Part shown: in pieces, positions 8,565 to 16,860 of the stretch
Layout of the letters: each line of letters opens with the position of its first letter
Numbering within the stretch: the stretch's first letter is position 1
From: Amycolatopsis sp. WQ 127309
GTDB taxonomy: Bacteria; Actinomycetota; Actinomycetes; Mycobacteriales; Pseudonocardiaceae
DNA: 64,000 nucleotides
Assembly: GCF_023023025.1 (NCBI RefSeq)
Contig: NZ_CP095481.1
Location: 2,790,001 to 2,854,000 of the forward strand
Direction: 5' to 3'
Translations under genes and position numbers: made by a program
Notes under the pieces: model-generated
Database searches by the model: none
What the model was told of the DNA's origin: nothing
Seen by the model: the letters and a program-made list of their open reading frames with translations, nothing else

Positions 8565-8598
8565 GGACCCCGTGCGTCCCGAGGGGCGCGCGGGGTCC
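8565..8598 (+). terminator. Hairpin between the VOC and gamma-glutamyltransferase genes
   Basis: GGACCCCG (8565-8572) pairs with CGGGGTCC (8591-8598) across an 18-nt loop, 6 nt after the VOC stop. It ends CTT and is likely a terminator, since the next gene has its own leaderless promoter. Confidence 0.6.
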
Positions 8599-8621
8599 TT
8601 AGCAATGCGTACTATCGGGGC

Positions 8622-10388
8622 ATGTTCACGACGAGGCCCGAGCTGGCCGGCACCTTCGGGATGGTCGCGTCGACGCACTGGCTGGCTTCGGCCACCGGGA
8701 TGGCGGTGCTGGAGGACGGCGGCAACGCGTTCGACGCGGCGGTCGCCGCCGGGTTCGTCCTGCAGGTCGCCGAGCCGCACCTGTGCGGGCCGGCGGGCCA
8801 GGTGCCCGGCATCTTCGTGACGGCGGGCGACCCGACACCCCGCGCGCTCGCGAGCCAGGGCCCGTCGCCCGCGGCCGCGACGCCCGGGCACTTCGCCGAC
8901 CTGGGTCTCGACCTGATCCCGGGCAGCGGCCTGCTCCCGGCGACCGTCCCGGGCGCCTGGGACGGCTGGCTCCTCCTGCTTCGCGACTACGGCACGAAGT
9001 CGCTTCGCGAGGTGCTGCGCTACGCGATCGGCTACGCGCGCAACGGCACGCCGCTGGTCTCGCGGGTCGGCGACACGATCCGCGCCGTCGAAGGGCTGTT
9101 CGTCGAGCACTGGCCGACGTCGGCGGCGCTCTGGCTGCCGGACGGCAAGCCCGCGGCGGGCCTGCACAAGAACCCCGCGCTGGCGGACACGTGGGAGCGT
9201 CTCCTGCGTGAGGCCGAGGCCGTCTCCGGCCGCGAAGCGCAGCTCGACGCCGGCCGTCGTGCCTGGTCGCAAGGGTTTGTCGCCGAAGCGATCGACGCGT
9301 TCAGCCGCACGGCGTTCCGCGACGACTCGGGCCGCGACCACGCGGGCCTGCTCACCGGCGAAGACCTCGCGTCGTGGTCGGCGAGCTACGAAGACCCCGT
9401 CTCGGTGGACGTCGACGACTGGCGCCTGGTCAAGCTGGGCGGCTGGACGCAGGGCCCGGCGTTGTTGCAGCAGGCGTTGCTGCTGCACGGTTTCCGCGAC
9501 GAGCTGTCCTTTGTGGACGGAGTGGCGTCGGAGCGCACGGTGCACCTGTCGGTCGAAGCGGCGAAGCTCGCCTTCGCGGACCGCGAGGCCTGGTACGGCG
9601 ACACCGACGTCCCGCTGGACGTGCTGCTCTCGGCGTCGTACACCGACGCCCGGCGCGCGTTGATCACCGACACGGCGTCCGCGGACCTGCGGCCCGGCGA
9701 CGCCCGCGGGCCCGCCCGGCTCCCGGCGATCCTGGACTCGCTGCAGGGCGTGCGTGCGGAAGGTGGCGCGACGGGCGAGCCGACGGTCGGTCCCCAGGGC
9801 CAGACCCGCGGCGACACGGTCCACCTCGACGTCGTCGACGCGGCGGGCAACCTGGTGTCGCTGACGCCGTCCGGCGGCTGGCTGCAGTCCAGCCCGACGA
9901 TCCCCGAGCTGGGCTTCTGCCTCGACTCGCGCGGCCAGATGTTCTGGCTGGAGCAGGGCCTGCCGAACTCCCTGGCCCCGGGCAAGCGCCCGCGCATCAC
10001 GCTGTCGCCGTCGCTGGCGCTACGTGACGGCGTCCCGACGCTGGCGTTCGGCACCCCGGGTGGTGACCAGCAGGACCAGTGGCAGCTGTGCTTCTGGCTC
10101 GCCCACGTCTACGGCGGCCTGAACCTCCAGGAGGCGATCGACGCGCCGGCCTGGCACACGACGGCGTTCCCCAGCTCGTTCTACCCGCGCTCGTGGAACC
10201 CGCGCGAGCTGGTGGTCGAGTCGCGCCTGGGCGCGGCCACCCTGGACGGTTTGCGAAACCGCGGCCACGAGCTGATCGACGCCGGCGACTGGGCGCTGGG
10301 CCGTCTCGCGGCGGTCTCCCGGTCCGAAGGCGTGCTCCGCGCGGGGGCCAACGCCCGCGGCATGCAGGGGTACGCGGCGGGCCGGTAG
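8622..10388 (+). CDS. Gamma-glutamyltransferase (GGT) family protein
   Basis: A 588-residue Ntn-hydrolase of the gamma-glutamyltranspeptidase family. The N-terminal GMVAST and GGNAFDAAVAAGF segments are typical, and the self-processing nucleophile is Thr399 in RGDTVHLDVVD, followed by SGG and the PRITLSPSL and GTPGGDQQ oxyanion and substrate regions. No signal peptide is visible, so a cytoplasmic location is likely. That is typical of actinobacterial acylase-like GGTs, some of which hydrolyse gamma-glutamyl or other amide bonds rather than glutathione (this group uses mycothiol). A TACTAT box (8610-8615) 6 nt ahead of the ATG suggests a leaderless transcript. Confidence 0.87.
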   Translation: MFTTRPELAGTFGMVASTHWLASATGMAVLEDGGNAFDAAVAAGFVLQVAEPHLCGPAGQVPGIFVTAGDPTPRALASQGPSPAAATPGHFADLGLDLIPGSGLLPATVPGAWDGWLLLLRDYGTKSLREVLRYAIGYARNGTPLVSRVGDTIRAVEGLFVEHWPTSAALWLPDGKPAAGLHKNPALADTWERLLREAEAVSGREAQLDAGRRAWSQGFVAEAIDAFSRTAFRDDSGRDHAGLLTGEDLASWSASYEDPVSVDVDDWRLVKLGGWTQGPALLQQALLLHGFRDELSFVDGVASERTVHLSVEAAKLAFADREAWYGDTDVPLDVLLSASYTDARRALITDTASADLRPGDARGPARLPAILDSLQGVRAEGGATGEPTVGPQGQTRGDTVHLDVVDAAGNLVSLTPSGGWLQSSPTIPELGFCLDSRGQMFWLEQGLPNSLAPGKRPRITLSPSLALRDGVPTLAFGTPGGDQQDQWQLCFWLAHVYGGLNLQEAIDAPAWHTTAFPSSFYPRSWNPRELVVESRLGAATLDGLRNRGHELIDAGDWALGRLAAVSRSEGVLRAGANARGMQGYAAGR

Positions 10389-10452
10389 CGCCGATCGAAG
10401 AAATCCGGGATTCACCCGTCGGAAAACCTCGCCCCCGAGCGACGATGAGGGT

Positions 10453-10974
10453 GTGACGGAACCTCGGGTGCAACCGGACCCGGCCTTCGCGCTGCTCGGG
10501 CTCTACGAGACCGCGCTGCCGGAGGTCTACGGGTACCTGCTGTCCCGGTGCGGTGACCGGACGCTCGCCGAGGAGCTCACTTCCGAGACCTTCCTCGGGG
10601 CGGTCGCCGCCTGTCGCAAGGAGTACGCACCGCCAGTGAGCACCGGGTGGCTGATCGGCGTCGCCCGGCACAAGCTCGCCGACCACTGGCGGCGCAAAGA
10701 ACGTGAGGAACGCGGACTGCGCCTGGTTCACGACAGTGAGCCGGACGTCGAGGATCCCTGGGACGAGCAGCTCGACGCGTTGCGCGCGCGACAGGTGCTC
10801 GGATCCCTCGGGCCCCACCACCAAGCGGCCCTGACCCTGCGCTACGTCGACGGCCTCGGCGTCCCCGAGGTCGCCGGCCACCTGGGCCGCAGCGTGCACG
10901 CCACCGAGGCGCTGCTCGTGCGGGCCCGCGCCGCGTTCCGGCGTTCCTACGAGAAGGGGGGTCGCGATGCCTGA
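10453..10974 (+). CDS. ECF-type RNA polymerase sigma factor
   Basis: A 173-residue sigma-70 family protein with only regions 2 and 4. Region 2 is about residues 22-90 (GYLLSRCGDRTLAEELTSETF, GWLIGVARHKLADHWRR). Region 4 is about 110-165, where the helix-turn-helix reads LRYVDGLGVPEVAGHLGRSVHATEALLVRAR. ECF sigma factors redirect RNA polymerase to stress regulons. The GTG start overlaps no other gene. The stop overlaps the start of the next gene by 8 nt, so the downstream VOC protein is almost surely made from the same mRNA. Confidence 0.88.
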   Translation: MTEPRVQPDPAFALLGLYETALPEVYGYLLSRCGDRTLAEELTSETFLGAVAACRKEYAPPVSTGWLIGVARHKLADHWRRKEREERGLRLVHDSEPDVEDPWDEQLDALRARQVLGSLGPHHQAALTLRYVDGLGVPEVAGHLGRSVHATEALLVRARAAFRRSYEKGGRDA

Positions 10975-11845
10975 GCCGTTCGACGCGCTCCGCCGGCCCT
11001 CCGACCGGGTCGACCCCGACCCGGACTTCGCCGCCGAACTGCGCGACAACCTGCGTCGCGTGATCTTGAACGGAGCCGACATGACCACCACCGAGACACC
11101 GGCGACGACCGCCGAACTGCGGTCGCTGACGCCTTACCTCGCCGTGTCCGACGCCCGCGCCGCGCTCGACTTCTACGTCGACGTCTTCGGCGCGACCCGG
11201 CGCGGTGAGCCGTACCTGATGGACGACGGCCGGATCGGGCACGCCGAGCTGGCCATCGGTGACGCCGTGCTGATGCTCGCCGAGGAGTACCCGGAGATCG
11301 GGCACGTCACTGCCGAGGGTGGCGCGTCGGTGCGGGTCGAGGTGCCGGACCCGGACGTCAGCGTCACCCGCGCCCTCGAACTCGGCGCGACGCTGATCCG
11401 CGCGGTGAGCGACTCGCCGTACGGCCGCGGCGGCTCGTTCCGCGACCCGTTCGGCCAGCGCTGGCTGGTGTCGCAGAGCGTCCCGAAGCCGGAACCGCAG
11501 CCCCAGCCGGGCGAGTCGATGTACTTCACGTTCCAGGTCCCGGACGCCGAACCCGCGAAGGCGTTCTACGGCGCGGTGCTCGGCTGGCAGTTCACCCCCG
11601 GCTCGGTCGAAGGCGCCTGGAACCTCGAGGGCGACGGCCGGCCTGGCGGCCTGTGGGGCGGGCCCGGCCGCCAGATCGGCTGGAAGCTGATGTTCGCGGT
11701 GGACGACCTGGAAGCCGCGCTCACCCGGGTGCGTGACCAGGGCGGCCAAGCGGGCGAAGTCGAGAACCACCCGTACGGCTTCACGGCGGACTGCACCGAC
11801 AACCAGGGCATCGAGTTCTGGCTCTGGGAGCAGCCGGGCAGCTGA
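10967..11845 (+). CDS. Two-domain VOC protein with an anti-sigma-like N-terminal leader
   Basis: A 292-residue protein. Residues 1-38 (FDALRRPSDRVDPDPDFAAE and LRDNLRR) look like the short acidic leader seen in proteins encoded directly after ECF sigma genes. An internal ATG at residue 39 starts MTTTETPAT, and two VOC domains follow (about 50-165 and 180-290). The first has GHAELAIGDAVLMLAEE, the second GIEFWLWE. A fusion of sigma-partner leader to VOC domains suggests a ligand-sensing or detoxifying partner of the sigma factor. That role is inferred. The stop abuts the stop of the convergent MFS gene. Confidence 0.75.
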   Translation: MPEPFDALRRPSDRVDPDPDFAAELRDNLRRVILNGADMTTTETPATTAELRSLTPYLAVSDARAALDFYVDVFGATRRGEPYLMDDGRIGHAELAIGDAVLMLAEEYPEIGHVTAEGGASVRVEVPDPDVSVTRALELGATLIRAVSDSPYGRGGSFRDPFGQRWLVSQSVPKPEPQPQPGESMYFTFQVPDAEPAKAFYGAVLGWQFTPGSVEGAWNLEGDGRPGGLWGGPGRQIGWKLMFAVDDLEAALTRVRDQGGQAGEVENHPYGFTADCTDNQGIEFWLWEQPGS

Positions 11846-13276
11846 TCACGCTCGCGGGTCCGGCAGCCGCCTGGCGGTGATCGCGACGACCACCGCCAGC
11901 ACCGCGATCAGGCCGATGACCAGCGCGAACGCGTCCCGGACGCCCAGCACGCCCGGCGCCGACAGGGCCGCGTACAGGCTCCCGAGCGTCGCGATGCCGA
12001 GCGCCAGCGACGTCTGCTGGGTCGTCGTCATGACGCCCGAGCCGACGCCGGCCAGGTCCGTCGGGACGTGGGACAACACGATCCGGAACAACGTCGTCAT
12101 CGCGAGCGCGTTGCCCACGCCGATCGCCACCATCGACGGCGCCAGGTCGAGGATCGTCAGGTTCGGCCACTGCGCCAGCGACGTGCAGAGCAGCGCCACC
12201 ATGCCGACCGCGTTGATCGCGCCACCGACCGCGACGACCTTCTGGCCGTACCGCGTCACCAGGCGGCTGCTCAGCATCGACACCGTGAAGTACGCGACGG
12301 CCATCGGCGTCAGCGCCGCGCCCGCGCCGAGCGGCCCGAAGTGCAGGCCCTCCTGCAGCGTCATCGCGTAGACGAACATGAACGAGCCGAACGCGCAGAA
12401 GAACGGGACCCCCACCAGCAGCCCACGGCGGACGCTCGGCAGCCGCATCACCGACGGCGGCAGCAACGGCGTCCCGCCGAGCCGCTCGAGACGTCGCTCG
12501 ACGTGCACGAACGCGGCCGCGGCGAACGGGGACAGCGCCAGCAGCGCGATCGTCCACACCGGCCAGCCCAGCGCGCGGCCTTCCATCAGCGGGACCAGGA
12601 ACGACAGGAGCGTCACGGCCAGCAACGTCGTCCCGAGCCGGTCGACGCCCAGCGGGTTGTGCGCGCGGCTTTCCGGCAGGCGGCGCGCCAGCAGCAGCAC
12701 GACCAGCCCGATCGGGACGTTCACCAGGAAGATCGGACGCCAGCCGGTGCCGAACAGGTTCGCCGCCACCAGGGCGCCGCCGGCGAGCTGGCCGACGACC
12801 GTCGAGAGGCCGCCCGTCGCCCCGAACAGCCCGAGGGCACGGGACCGCTCTTCGCCGGACGTCGTCGCCTGGATGATCGAGAGCACCTGCGGCAGCAGCA
12901 ACGCCGACGCCGCCCCCTGCGCGGCGCGGGCGATCACCAGCGTGGTCGCCGTCGGGGCGATTCCGCAGGCCAGGGACGTCAGCGTGAACAGCCAGAGGCC
13001 CGCGAAGAACAGCCGGCGGCGGCCGAACGAGTCGCCGAGGCGGCCGCCGACCACCAGCAGCACCGCGTACGCGATGCCGTAGGCGGCGACCACCAGCTCC
13101 AGCGTGGCCGTGGACGCGTGGAGGTCGGCGTCGATCGTGGGCAGGGCGACGTTGACGATGAAGAAGTCGATGATCGGGAGTGCCGCCCCCAGCAGCACGG
13201 TGACCAGGCCGGCGGGGGTCAGTCCCGGCGTGGCCGGGGCGCCGGGGGTGCTCGGCGCGAGTTGGGTCGTGGTCAT
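11846..13276 (-). CDS. MFS transporter, DHA2 (14-helix) drug-efflux type
   Basis: A 476-residue multi-pass permease. It opens with a Pro/Thr-rich cytoplasmic tail, then a first membrane helix leading into DFFIVNVALPTI (motif D1 of the DHA2 family). GRLGDSFGRRRLF is motif A, and about 14 hydrophobic segments follow. DHA2 pumps use the proton gradient to export drugs, dyes or antibiotics. It is divergent from an MmyB-type regulator, with two CTGGTACCAG palindromes between them, a typical inducible efflux layout. Its stop codon abuts that of the VOC gene. Confidence 0.88.
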   Translation of the reverse strand: MTTTQLAPSTPGAPATPGLTPAGLVTVLLGAALPIIDFFIVNVALPTIDADLHASTATLELVVAAYGIAYAVLLVVGGRLGDSFGRRRLFFAGLWLFTLTSLACGIAPTATTLVIARAAQGAASALLLPQVLSIIQATTSGEERSRALGLFGATGGLSTVVGQLAGGALVAANLFGTGWRPIFLVNVPIGLVVLLLARRLPESRAHNPLGVDRLGTTLLAVTLLSFLVPLMEGRALGWPVWTIALLALSPFAAAAFVHVERRLERLGGTPLLPPSVMRLPSVRRGLLVGVPFFCAFGSFMFVYAMTLQEGLHFGPLGAGAALTPMAVAYFTVSMLSSRLVTRYGQKVVAVGGAINAVGMVALLCTSLAQWPNLTILDLAPSMVAIGVGNALAMTTLFRIVLSHVPTDLAGVGSGVMTTTQQTSLALGIATLGSLYAALSAPGVLGVRDAFALVIGLIAVLAVVVAITARRLPDPRA

Positions 13277-13303
13277 GGCTACTACGATCGACCTCGAGCT
13301 AAC

Positions 13304-13351
13304 CTGGTACCAGTTGTTGTTTATCCGGGTACCGCCACTACCTGGTACCAG
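13304..13351. promoter_or_regulatory. Twin CTGGTACCAG operators between the efflux and regulator genes
   Basis: The perfect palindrome CTGGTACCAG occurs at 13304-13313 and 13342-13351, 38 bp apart and each inside ACCTGGTACCAGTT. A degenerate third core, GGGTACCGC, lies between them at 13327-13335. The sites fill the 101-bp divergent promoter region and are the likely targets of the adjacent helix-turn-helix regulator. Confidence 0.7.
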
Positions 13352-13377
13352 TTTCGATGGCGTGCGATCCTGGCACC

Positions 13378-14211
13378 ATGACCGCCGCCGTCGAATCCGA
13401 ACTCCGCCGCCAGGAGCTGGCGCGGTTCCTGCGCAGCCGGCGTGAGCGGATCACGCCCGAGCAGGTCGGCCTGCCGCTGCTGGGCCGCCGCCGGACGCCG
13501 GGGCTGCGCCGCGAAGAGGTCGCGCAGCTCGCCGGGGTCGGGGTCACCTGGTACACGTGGCTCGAACAGGGCCGCGACATCAACGCGTCCGAGCAGGTCC
13601 TGCTGGCGATCGCGCGCACCCTGCGCCTCGACCCGCACGAGCACACGCACCTGTTCCGGCTGGCCGGCGCGCCCGAGCCGGAGAGCGGGAAGGACTGCCA
13701 GGTCCTCTCGCCGCAGCTGGAAATGATGCTGAAGAAGCTCGAGCCGTACCCGGTCGCGGTGCGCAACGCCCGCTGCGACCTGCTGGGCTACAACCGCGGT
13801 TACAGCTGGCTGATGGGCGACGTCGACGCCATCCCGTTCGAGGACCGCAACACCCTCGTCCAGTGCCTGCTCAACCCGCAGTGGCGCGAGCGGATGCTCG
13901 ACTGGGACACGAACATCCCGCGCGTCATCGCGTCGTTCCGCGCGGCGATGGCCGAGCACGTCGCCGAGCCGGCGTGGAAGCAGCTGGTCAAGCGGCTGAA
14001 GGCGGAGTCGCCGCTGTTCGCCGAGCTCTGGCCGCACCACGACGTCAACTCCGAGCCGATCCGCACCAAGCGCTACCTGCACCCGGACGTCGGCCTGCTG
14101 TGCTTCAACTTCACCTACCTCTACTTCGGCCGCCGCTCGGAGATCACCGTGTCGACCTACACCCCGGCCGACGCGGAGACGGCGGCGAAGCTGCCGCTCA
14201 TGGCCGGCTGA
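13378..14211 (+). CDS. Helix-turn-helix regulator with MmyB-like ligand-binding domain
   Basis: A 277-residue regulator. An XRE-type helix-turn-helix covers about residues 12-85 (RRTPGLRREEVAQLAGVGVT, YTWLEQGRDINAS), followed by a PAS-like MmyB domain (about 110-275) with YPVAVRNARCDLLGYN and FGRRSEITVSTY. Such regulators are common in Actinobacteria and are often encoded beside the reductase or transporter they control. It sits divergent to an MFS pump. The start ATG 13378 is chosen over an in-frame ATG at 13357 because the conserved domain begins just after it. Confidence 0.85.
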   Translation: MTAAVESELRRQELARFLRSRRERITPEQVGLPLLGRRRTPGLRREEVAQLAGVGVTWYTWLEQGRDINASEQVLLAIARTLRLDPHEHTHLFRLAGAPEPESGKDCQVLSPQLEMMLKKLEPYPVAVRNARCDLLGYNRGYSWLMGDVDAIPFEDRNTLVQCLLNPQWRERMLDWDTNIPRVIASFRAAMAEHVAEPAWKQLVKRLKAESPLFAELWPHHDVNSEPIRTKRYLHPDVGLLCFNFTYLYFGRRSEITVSTYTPADAETAAKLPLMAG

Positions 14212-14287
14212 CTACGGCACCCGACGTACGCGGAGAGTCGCTTCAGGACGGACGCGGGCGTCGCCGCCGACCGGTAGCTTTCGCGGT

Positions 14288-15412
14288 ATGAGACGGCCGC
14301 CGCAGTCAAGCCTGTCCCCGTGGGTGGGGCGGGTGGTGCGCACGGTCGTCGTCACGGTCTTCGTGCTCGGCGCGACCAGCGGTGCGTCACGCTGGCAGCC
14401 CGGTTCGCCGCCGATGACGCCGGTCGCCGGCGCCTGGCTCGTCGCCACCACGCTGACGCTGCTGCTCGTCCACCGCTTCCCGCTGACGCTCTTCCTGATC
14501 ACGACGGCGTCCGCGTTCGGCTACTACGCCTCGGGCTTTCCCGGCGGGCCGGTCATCGTCGTGCCGACCATCGCGTTGTTCGTGCTCACCCGGCAGCGCG
14601 GCCCGCTCGTCGCCGGGATCACCGGCGCCGGCGCGCTGGCCGTGCTCTACCTGGGCCACATCGTCACGTCAGGGTCGTTCGTGCTGGCCGTCGGCGCCGG
14701 TTTCCTCGTCGTCTGGCTGGTCGCGGTGATCGGGATCGGCACCGCCGTCCGGTACCAGTTCGCCGCCGTCGCGGCCCGGCGCGAGCAGGCCGACGAGCAC
14801 CGGCACCGGCTCGCCGAGCAGGAGCGGCTGCGGATCGCGCGCGAGGTGCACGACGTCGTCGCGCACAGCCTCGCCATGATCAATGTCCAGGCCGGCGTCG
14901 CCGCGCACGTCGCCGACCGGCGGCCCGAGCAGGCGAAGGAGGCGTTGCTCAACATCAAGGAGGCCAGCGCGTCCGCCCTCAAGGACCTGCGTGCGACCCT
15001 CGCCGTCCTGCGGTCGGGGGAGGACAAGGCGCCCGCGCCGAGCCTCGCCCAGGCCGCCGAGCTGCTGGCCCACGCGCGTGACGCCGGGCTCACGGTCGAC
15101 GTCCACGGCGAGGTCGGCGAGCTCCCGGCGCCGGTCGACGCGGCCGGGTACCGGATCCTGCAGGAGTCGCTGACCAACGTCGTCCGGCACGCCGACCAGG
15201 CGCGCCACGTCGACGTCCGGTTCGGCCGGCCGGCGGGCGCCTTCACGCTCCGGGTGCGCGACGACGGCCGCGGCACGGTGACACCGACGCCGGGCCACGG
15301 CCTGCGGGGCATGGCCGAACGCGCCGCGGCGCTCGGCGGGCGCTTCACGGCCCAGCCGCTCGGCGACGGTTTCGAAGTGTTCGTCGAGCTACCGATCGAG
15401 GGAGACGCATGA
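14288..15412 (+). CDS. Two-component sensor histidine kinase, NarL-partner (HisKA_3) type
   Basis: A 374-residue kinase. About four or five membrane helices lie in residues 15-160, then a cytoplasmic linker, a dimerisation/phosphoacceptor helix with His188 in REVHDVVAHSLAMI, and a HATPase_c domain with ESLTNVVRHA (N-box) and DDGRG and GHGLRGMAERA (G-boxes). It has no large extracytoplasmic sensor, so it probably senses membrane or envelope state. A TAGCTT box 7 nt ahead of the ATG suggests a leaderless mRNA. The ATGA overlap with the next gene shows an operon. Confidence 0.9.
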   Translation: MRRPPQSSLSPWVGRVVRTVVVTVFVLGATSGASRWQPGSPPMTPVAGAWLVATTLTLLLVHRFPLTLFLITTASAFGYYASGFPGGPVIVVPTIALFVLTRQRGPLVAGITGAGALAVLYLGHIVTSGSFVLAVGAGFLVVWLVAVIGIGTAVRYQFAAVAARREQADEHRHRLAEQERLRIAREVHDVVAHSLAMINVQAGVAAHVADRRPEQAKEALLNIKEASASALKDLRATLAVLRSGEDKAPAPSLAQAAELLAHARDAGLTVDVHGEVGELPAPVDAAGYRILQESLTNVVRHADQARHVDVRFGRPAGAFTLRVRDDGRGTVTPTPGHGLRGMAERAAALGGRFTAQPLGDGFEVFVELPIEGDA

Positions 15413-16074
15413 TCCGCGTCCTGCTGGCCGATGACCAGGTGCTGGTCCGCGCCGGGTTCCGGGTGCTGCTGGAGACCGAGGACGGCTTCGACGTCTGCGG
15501 CGAGGCGGGTGACGGCGAACAGGCCGTCGCGCTCGCCATCGCACACAAGCCGGACATCGTCGTGATGGACATCCGGATGCCGGGCGTCGACGGCCTCGAA
15601 GCCACCCGCCGGATCTCCGCGAACCCCGAGCTCGCCGGGTCGAAGGTGCTGGTCCTGACCACCTTCGACATCGACGAGTACGTCTACGAGGCTCTTCGCG
15701 CGGGTGCCAGCGGGTTCCTCCTGAAGGACACCGAGCCGGTAGAGCTGCTGCGCGCGCTGCGCGTCGTCACGAGCGGGGAGGCGCTGCTGGCGCCGACCGT
15801 CACGCGCCGGCTGATCCAGGAGTTCGTCGGCCGCCCGGAGAACCGGCGGATCGACACCAGCGCCGTCCGGGAGATCACCGACCGCGAACGCGAGGTCCTC
15901 GGCCTGGTCGCGGGCGGGATGTCGAACGACGAGATCGCCGCCCACCTGGTGATCTCGACGGCCACCGCGCGCACCCACGTCAGCCGCATCATGACGAAGA
16001 TCGGCGCCCGCGACCGCGCCCAGCTCGTGGTGCTCGCCTACGAGTCCGGCCTGGTCAGTCCACGTCGGCCGTGA
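15409..16074 (+). CDS. NarL/FixJ-type response regulator
   Basis: A 221-residue regulator. The receiver domain has Asp8-Asp9, phosphorylatable Asp54 in VVMDIRMPG, Thr/Ser and Lys in the later strands (LTTF, LLKDTEP). The C-terminal LuxR helix-turn-helix reads REITDREREVLGLVAGGMSN and continues through AHLVISTATARTHVSRIMTK. It receives phosphate from the overlapping kinase and binds DNA as a dimer. Its 3' end overlaps the convergent membrane-protein gene by 20 bp. Confidence 0.92.
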   Translation: MIRVLLADDQVLVRAGFRVLLETEDGFDVCGEAGDGEQAVALAIAHKPDIVVMDIRMPGVDGLEATRRISANPELAGSKVLVLTTFDIDEYVYEALRAGASGFLLKDTEPVELLRALRVVTSGEALLAPTVTRRLIQEFVGRPENRRIDTSAVREITDREREVLGLVAGGMSNDEIAAHLVISTATARTHVSRIMTKIGARDRAQLVVLAYESGLVSPRRP

Positions 16075-16648
16075 CGCCGGAGCGGCGCAGCGCGACGAAG
16101 ACGTTCAGCACGAAGACGACGAGCACCAGGCCGGCGGACAGCCAGAACCCGAGCCGCAGGTCGACGGCGGCGGTGGCTTCGTCGTCGAGGTTGGCCTGGC
16201 TCGTCGACAGCGTCGAGACGGTGGCCGCGATCGTCCGGGTGTAGTCGGTGAGGTTCCGCAGCGCGAACACCTCGGTCACCACGAGCAGCGCGGCGGCCGC
16301 GCCGGCGACGACGACCGCCGTCAGCGCGCGGACCTTCGGCGTCCGCGGCAACGCCGTTGCGATGCCGAGGACCAGCAGCACCGCGGCGACGATCGCGAGG
16401 ACCTGGACCAGGCCCGGCATGTCGAACTTGTCCGCCACGGCCGTCTGCTGCGCCGGGGTCAGGCCGAGGCCGTCGATCCCGGTGAACTTCTCCTGGCCGG
16501 AGGCCAGATCGGCGCCGGAGTAGGTCACCGCGGCCCGGGTGCCGTCCGGCGCGTCGCAGGACGCGGCCAGGCACGGCAGGAACAGGAAGAGCAGCAAAGC
16601 GAGCAGGAAACCGGCGGGGGTGATCCGGCGCGTCACGAGCTTGGGCAC
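16055..16648 (-). CDS. Four-helix membrane protein of unknown function
   Basis: A 197-residue protein starting with GTG. A signal-anchor-like helix at about residues 10-28 ends in CLAASCDAP, which could be a lipoprotein-type or disulfide Cys. Three more hydrophobic helices follow, at about 82-102, 110-130 and 168-190. No family is recognised. The segment between helix 1 and helix 2 is polar and would be outside the cell. The gene lies 20 nt after a tiny membrane-protein gene on the same strand and overlaps the response-regulator gene tail to tail. Confidence 0.6.
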   Translation of the reverse strand: MPKLVTRRITPAGFLLALLLFLFLPCLAASCDAPDGTRAAVTYSGADLASGQEKFTGIDGLGLTPAQQTAVADKFDMPGLVQVLAIVAAVLLVLGIATALPRTPKVRALTAVVVAGAAAALLVVTEVFALRNLTDYTRTIAATVSTLSTSQANLDDEATAAVDLRLGFWLSAGLVLVVFVLNVFVALRRSGVTADVD

Positions 16649-16668
16649 GCCGACGACCCAACCACAGC

Positions 16669-16755
16669 TCAGCCGCGCTTGACCCGCCGGACCAGGCGAA
16701 CCGCCCGCACCAGGAACACGACGGCGAGGACGGCCACCAGGCAGATCCAGATCAC
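16669..16755 (-). CDS. 28-residue single-helix membrane protein
   Basis: GTG 16755 opens a 28-codon frame. One hydrophobic helix (ICLVAVLAVVFLV) is followed by a strongly basic tail (RAVRLVRRVKRG), so the predicted orientation is N-out/C-in. AGGAGG lies at 16760-16765, four nt from the GTG. It precedes the four-helix membrane-protein gene by 20 nt on the same strand and is probably in its operon. It may be a small regulatory or assembly subunit. Support comes only from the start signals, the helix-plus-basic-tail logic and the position. Confidence 0.5.
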   Translation of the reverse strand: MIWICLVAVLAVVFLVRAVRLVRRVKRG

Positions 16756-16767
16756 GGCCCCTCCTCT

Positions 16768-16856
16768 CCCGGACGATGCTCTGTTCAGAGGGCGTCCGGG
16801 AGGGGGAGGGGGTTCATCGACACGGCCTAAGTCACACCTTCGGGCTAGGCCCGAAG
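16768..16856 (-). terminator. Two hairpins downstream of the SHOCT-like gene
   Basis: CTTCGGGC-TAG-GCCCGAAG (16838-16856) is a perfect 8-bp stem 4 nt after the stop of the gene at 16861. CCCGGACG and CGTCCGGG (16768-16775, 16793-16800) form a second stem further on. Together they should stop transcription before the small membrane-protein gene. Confidence 0.65.
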
Positions 16857-16860
16857 CCGA

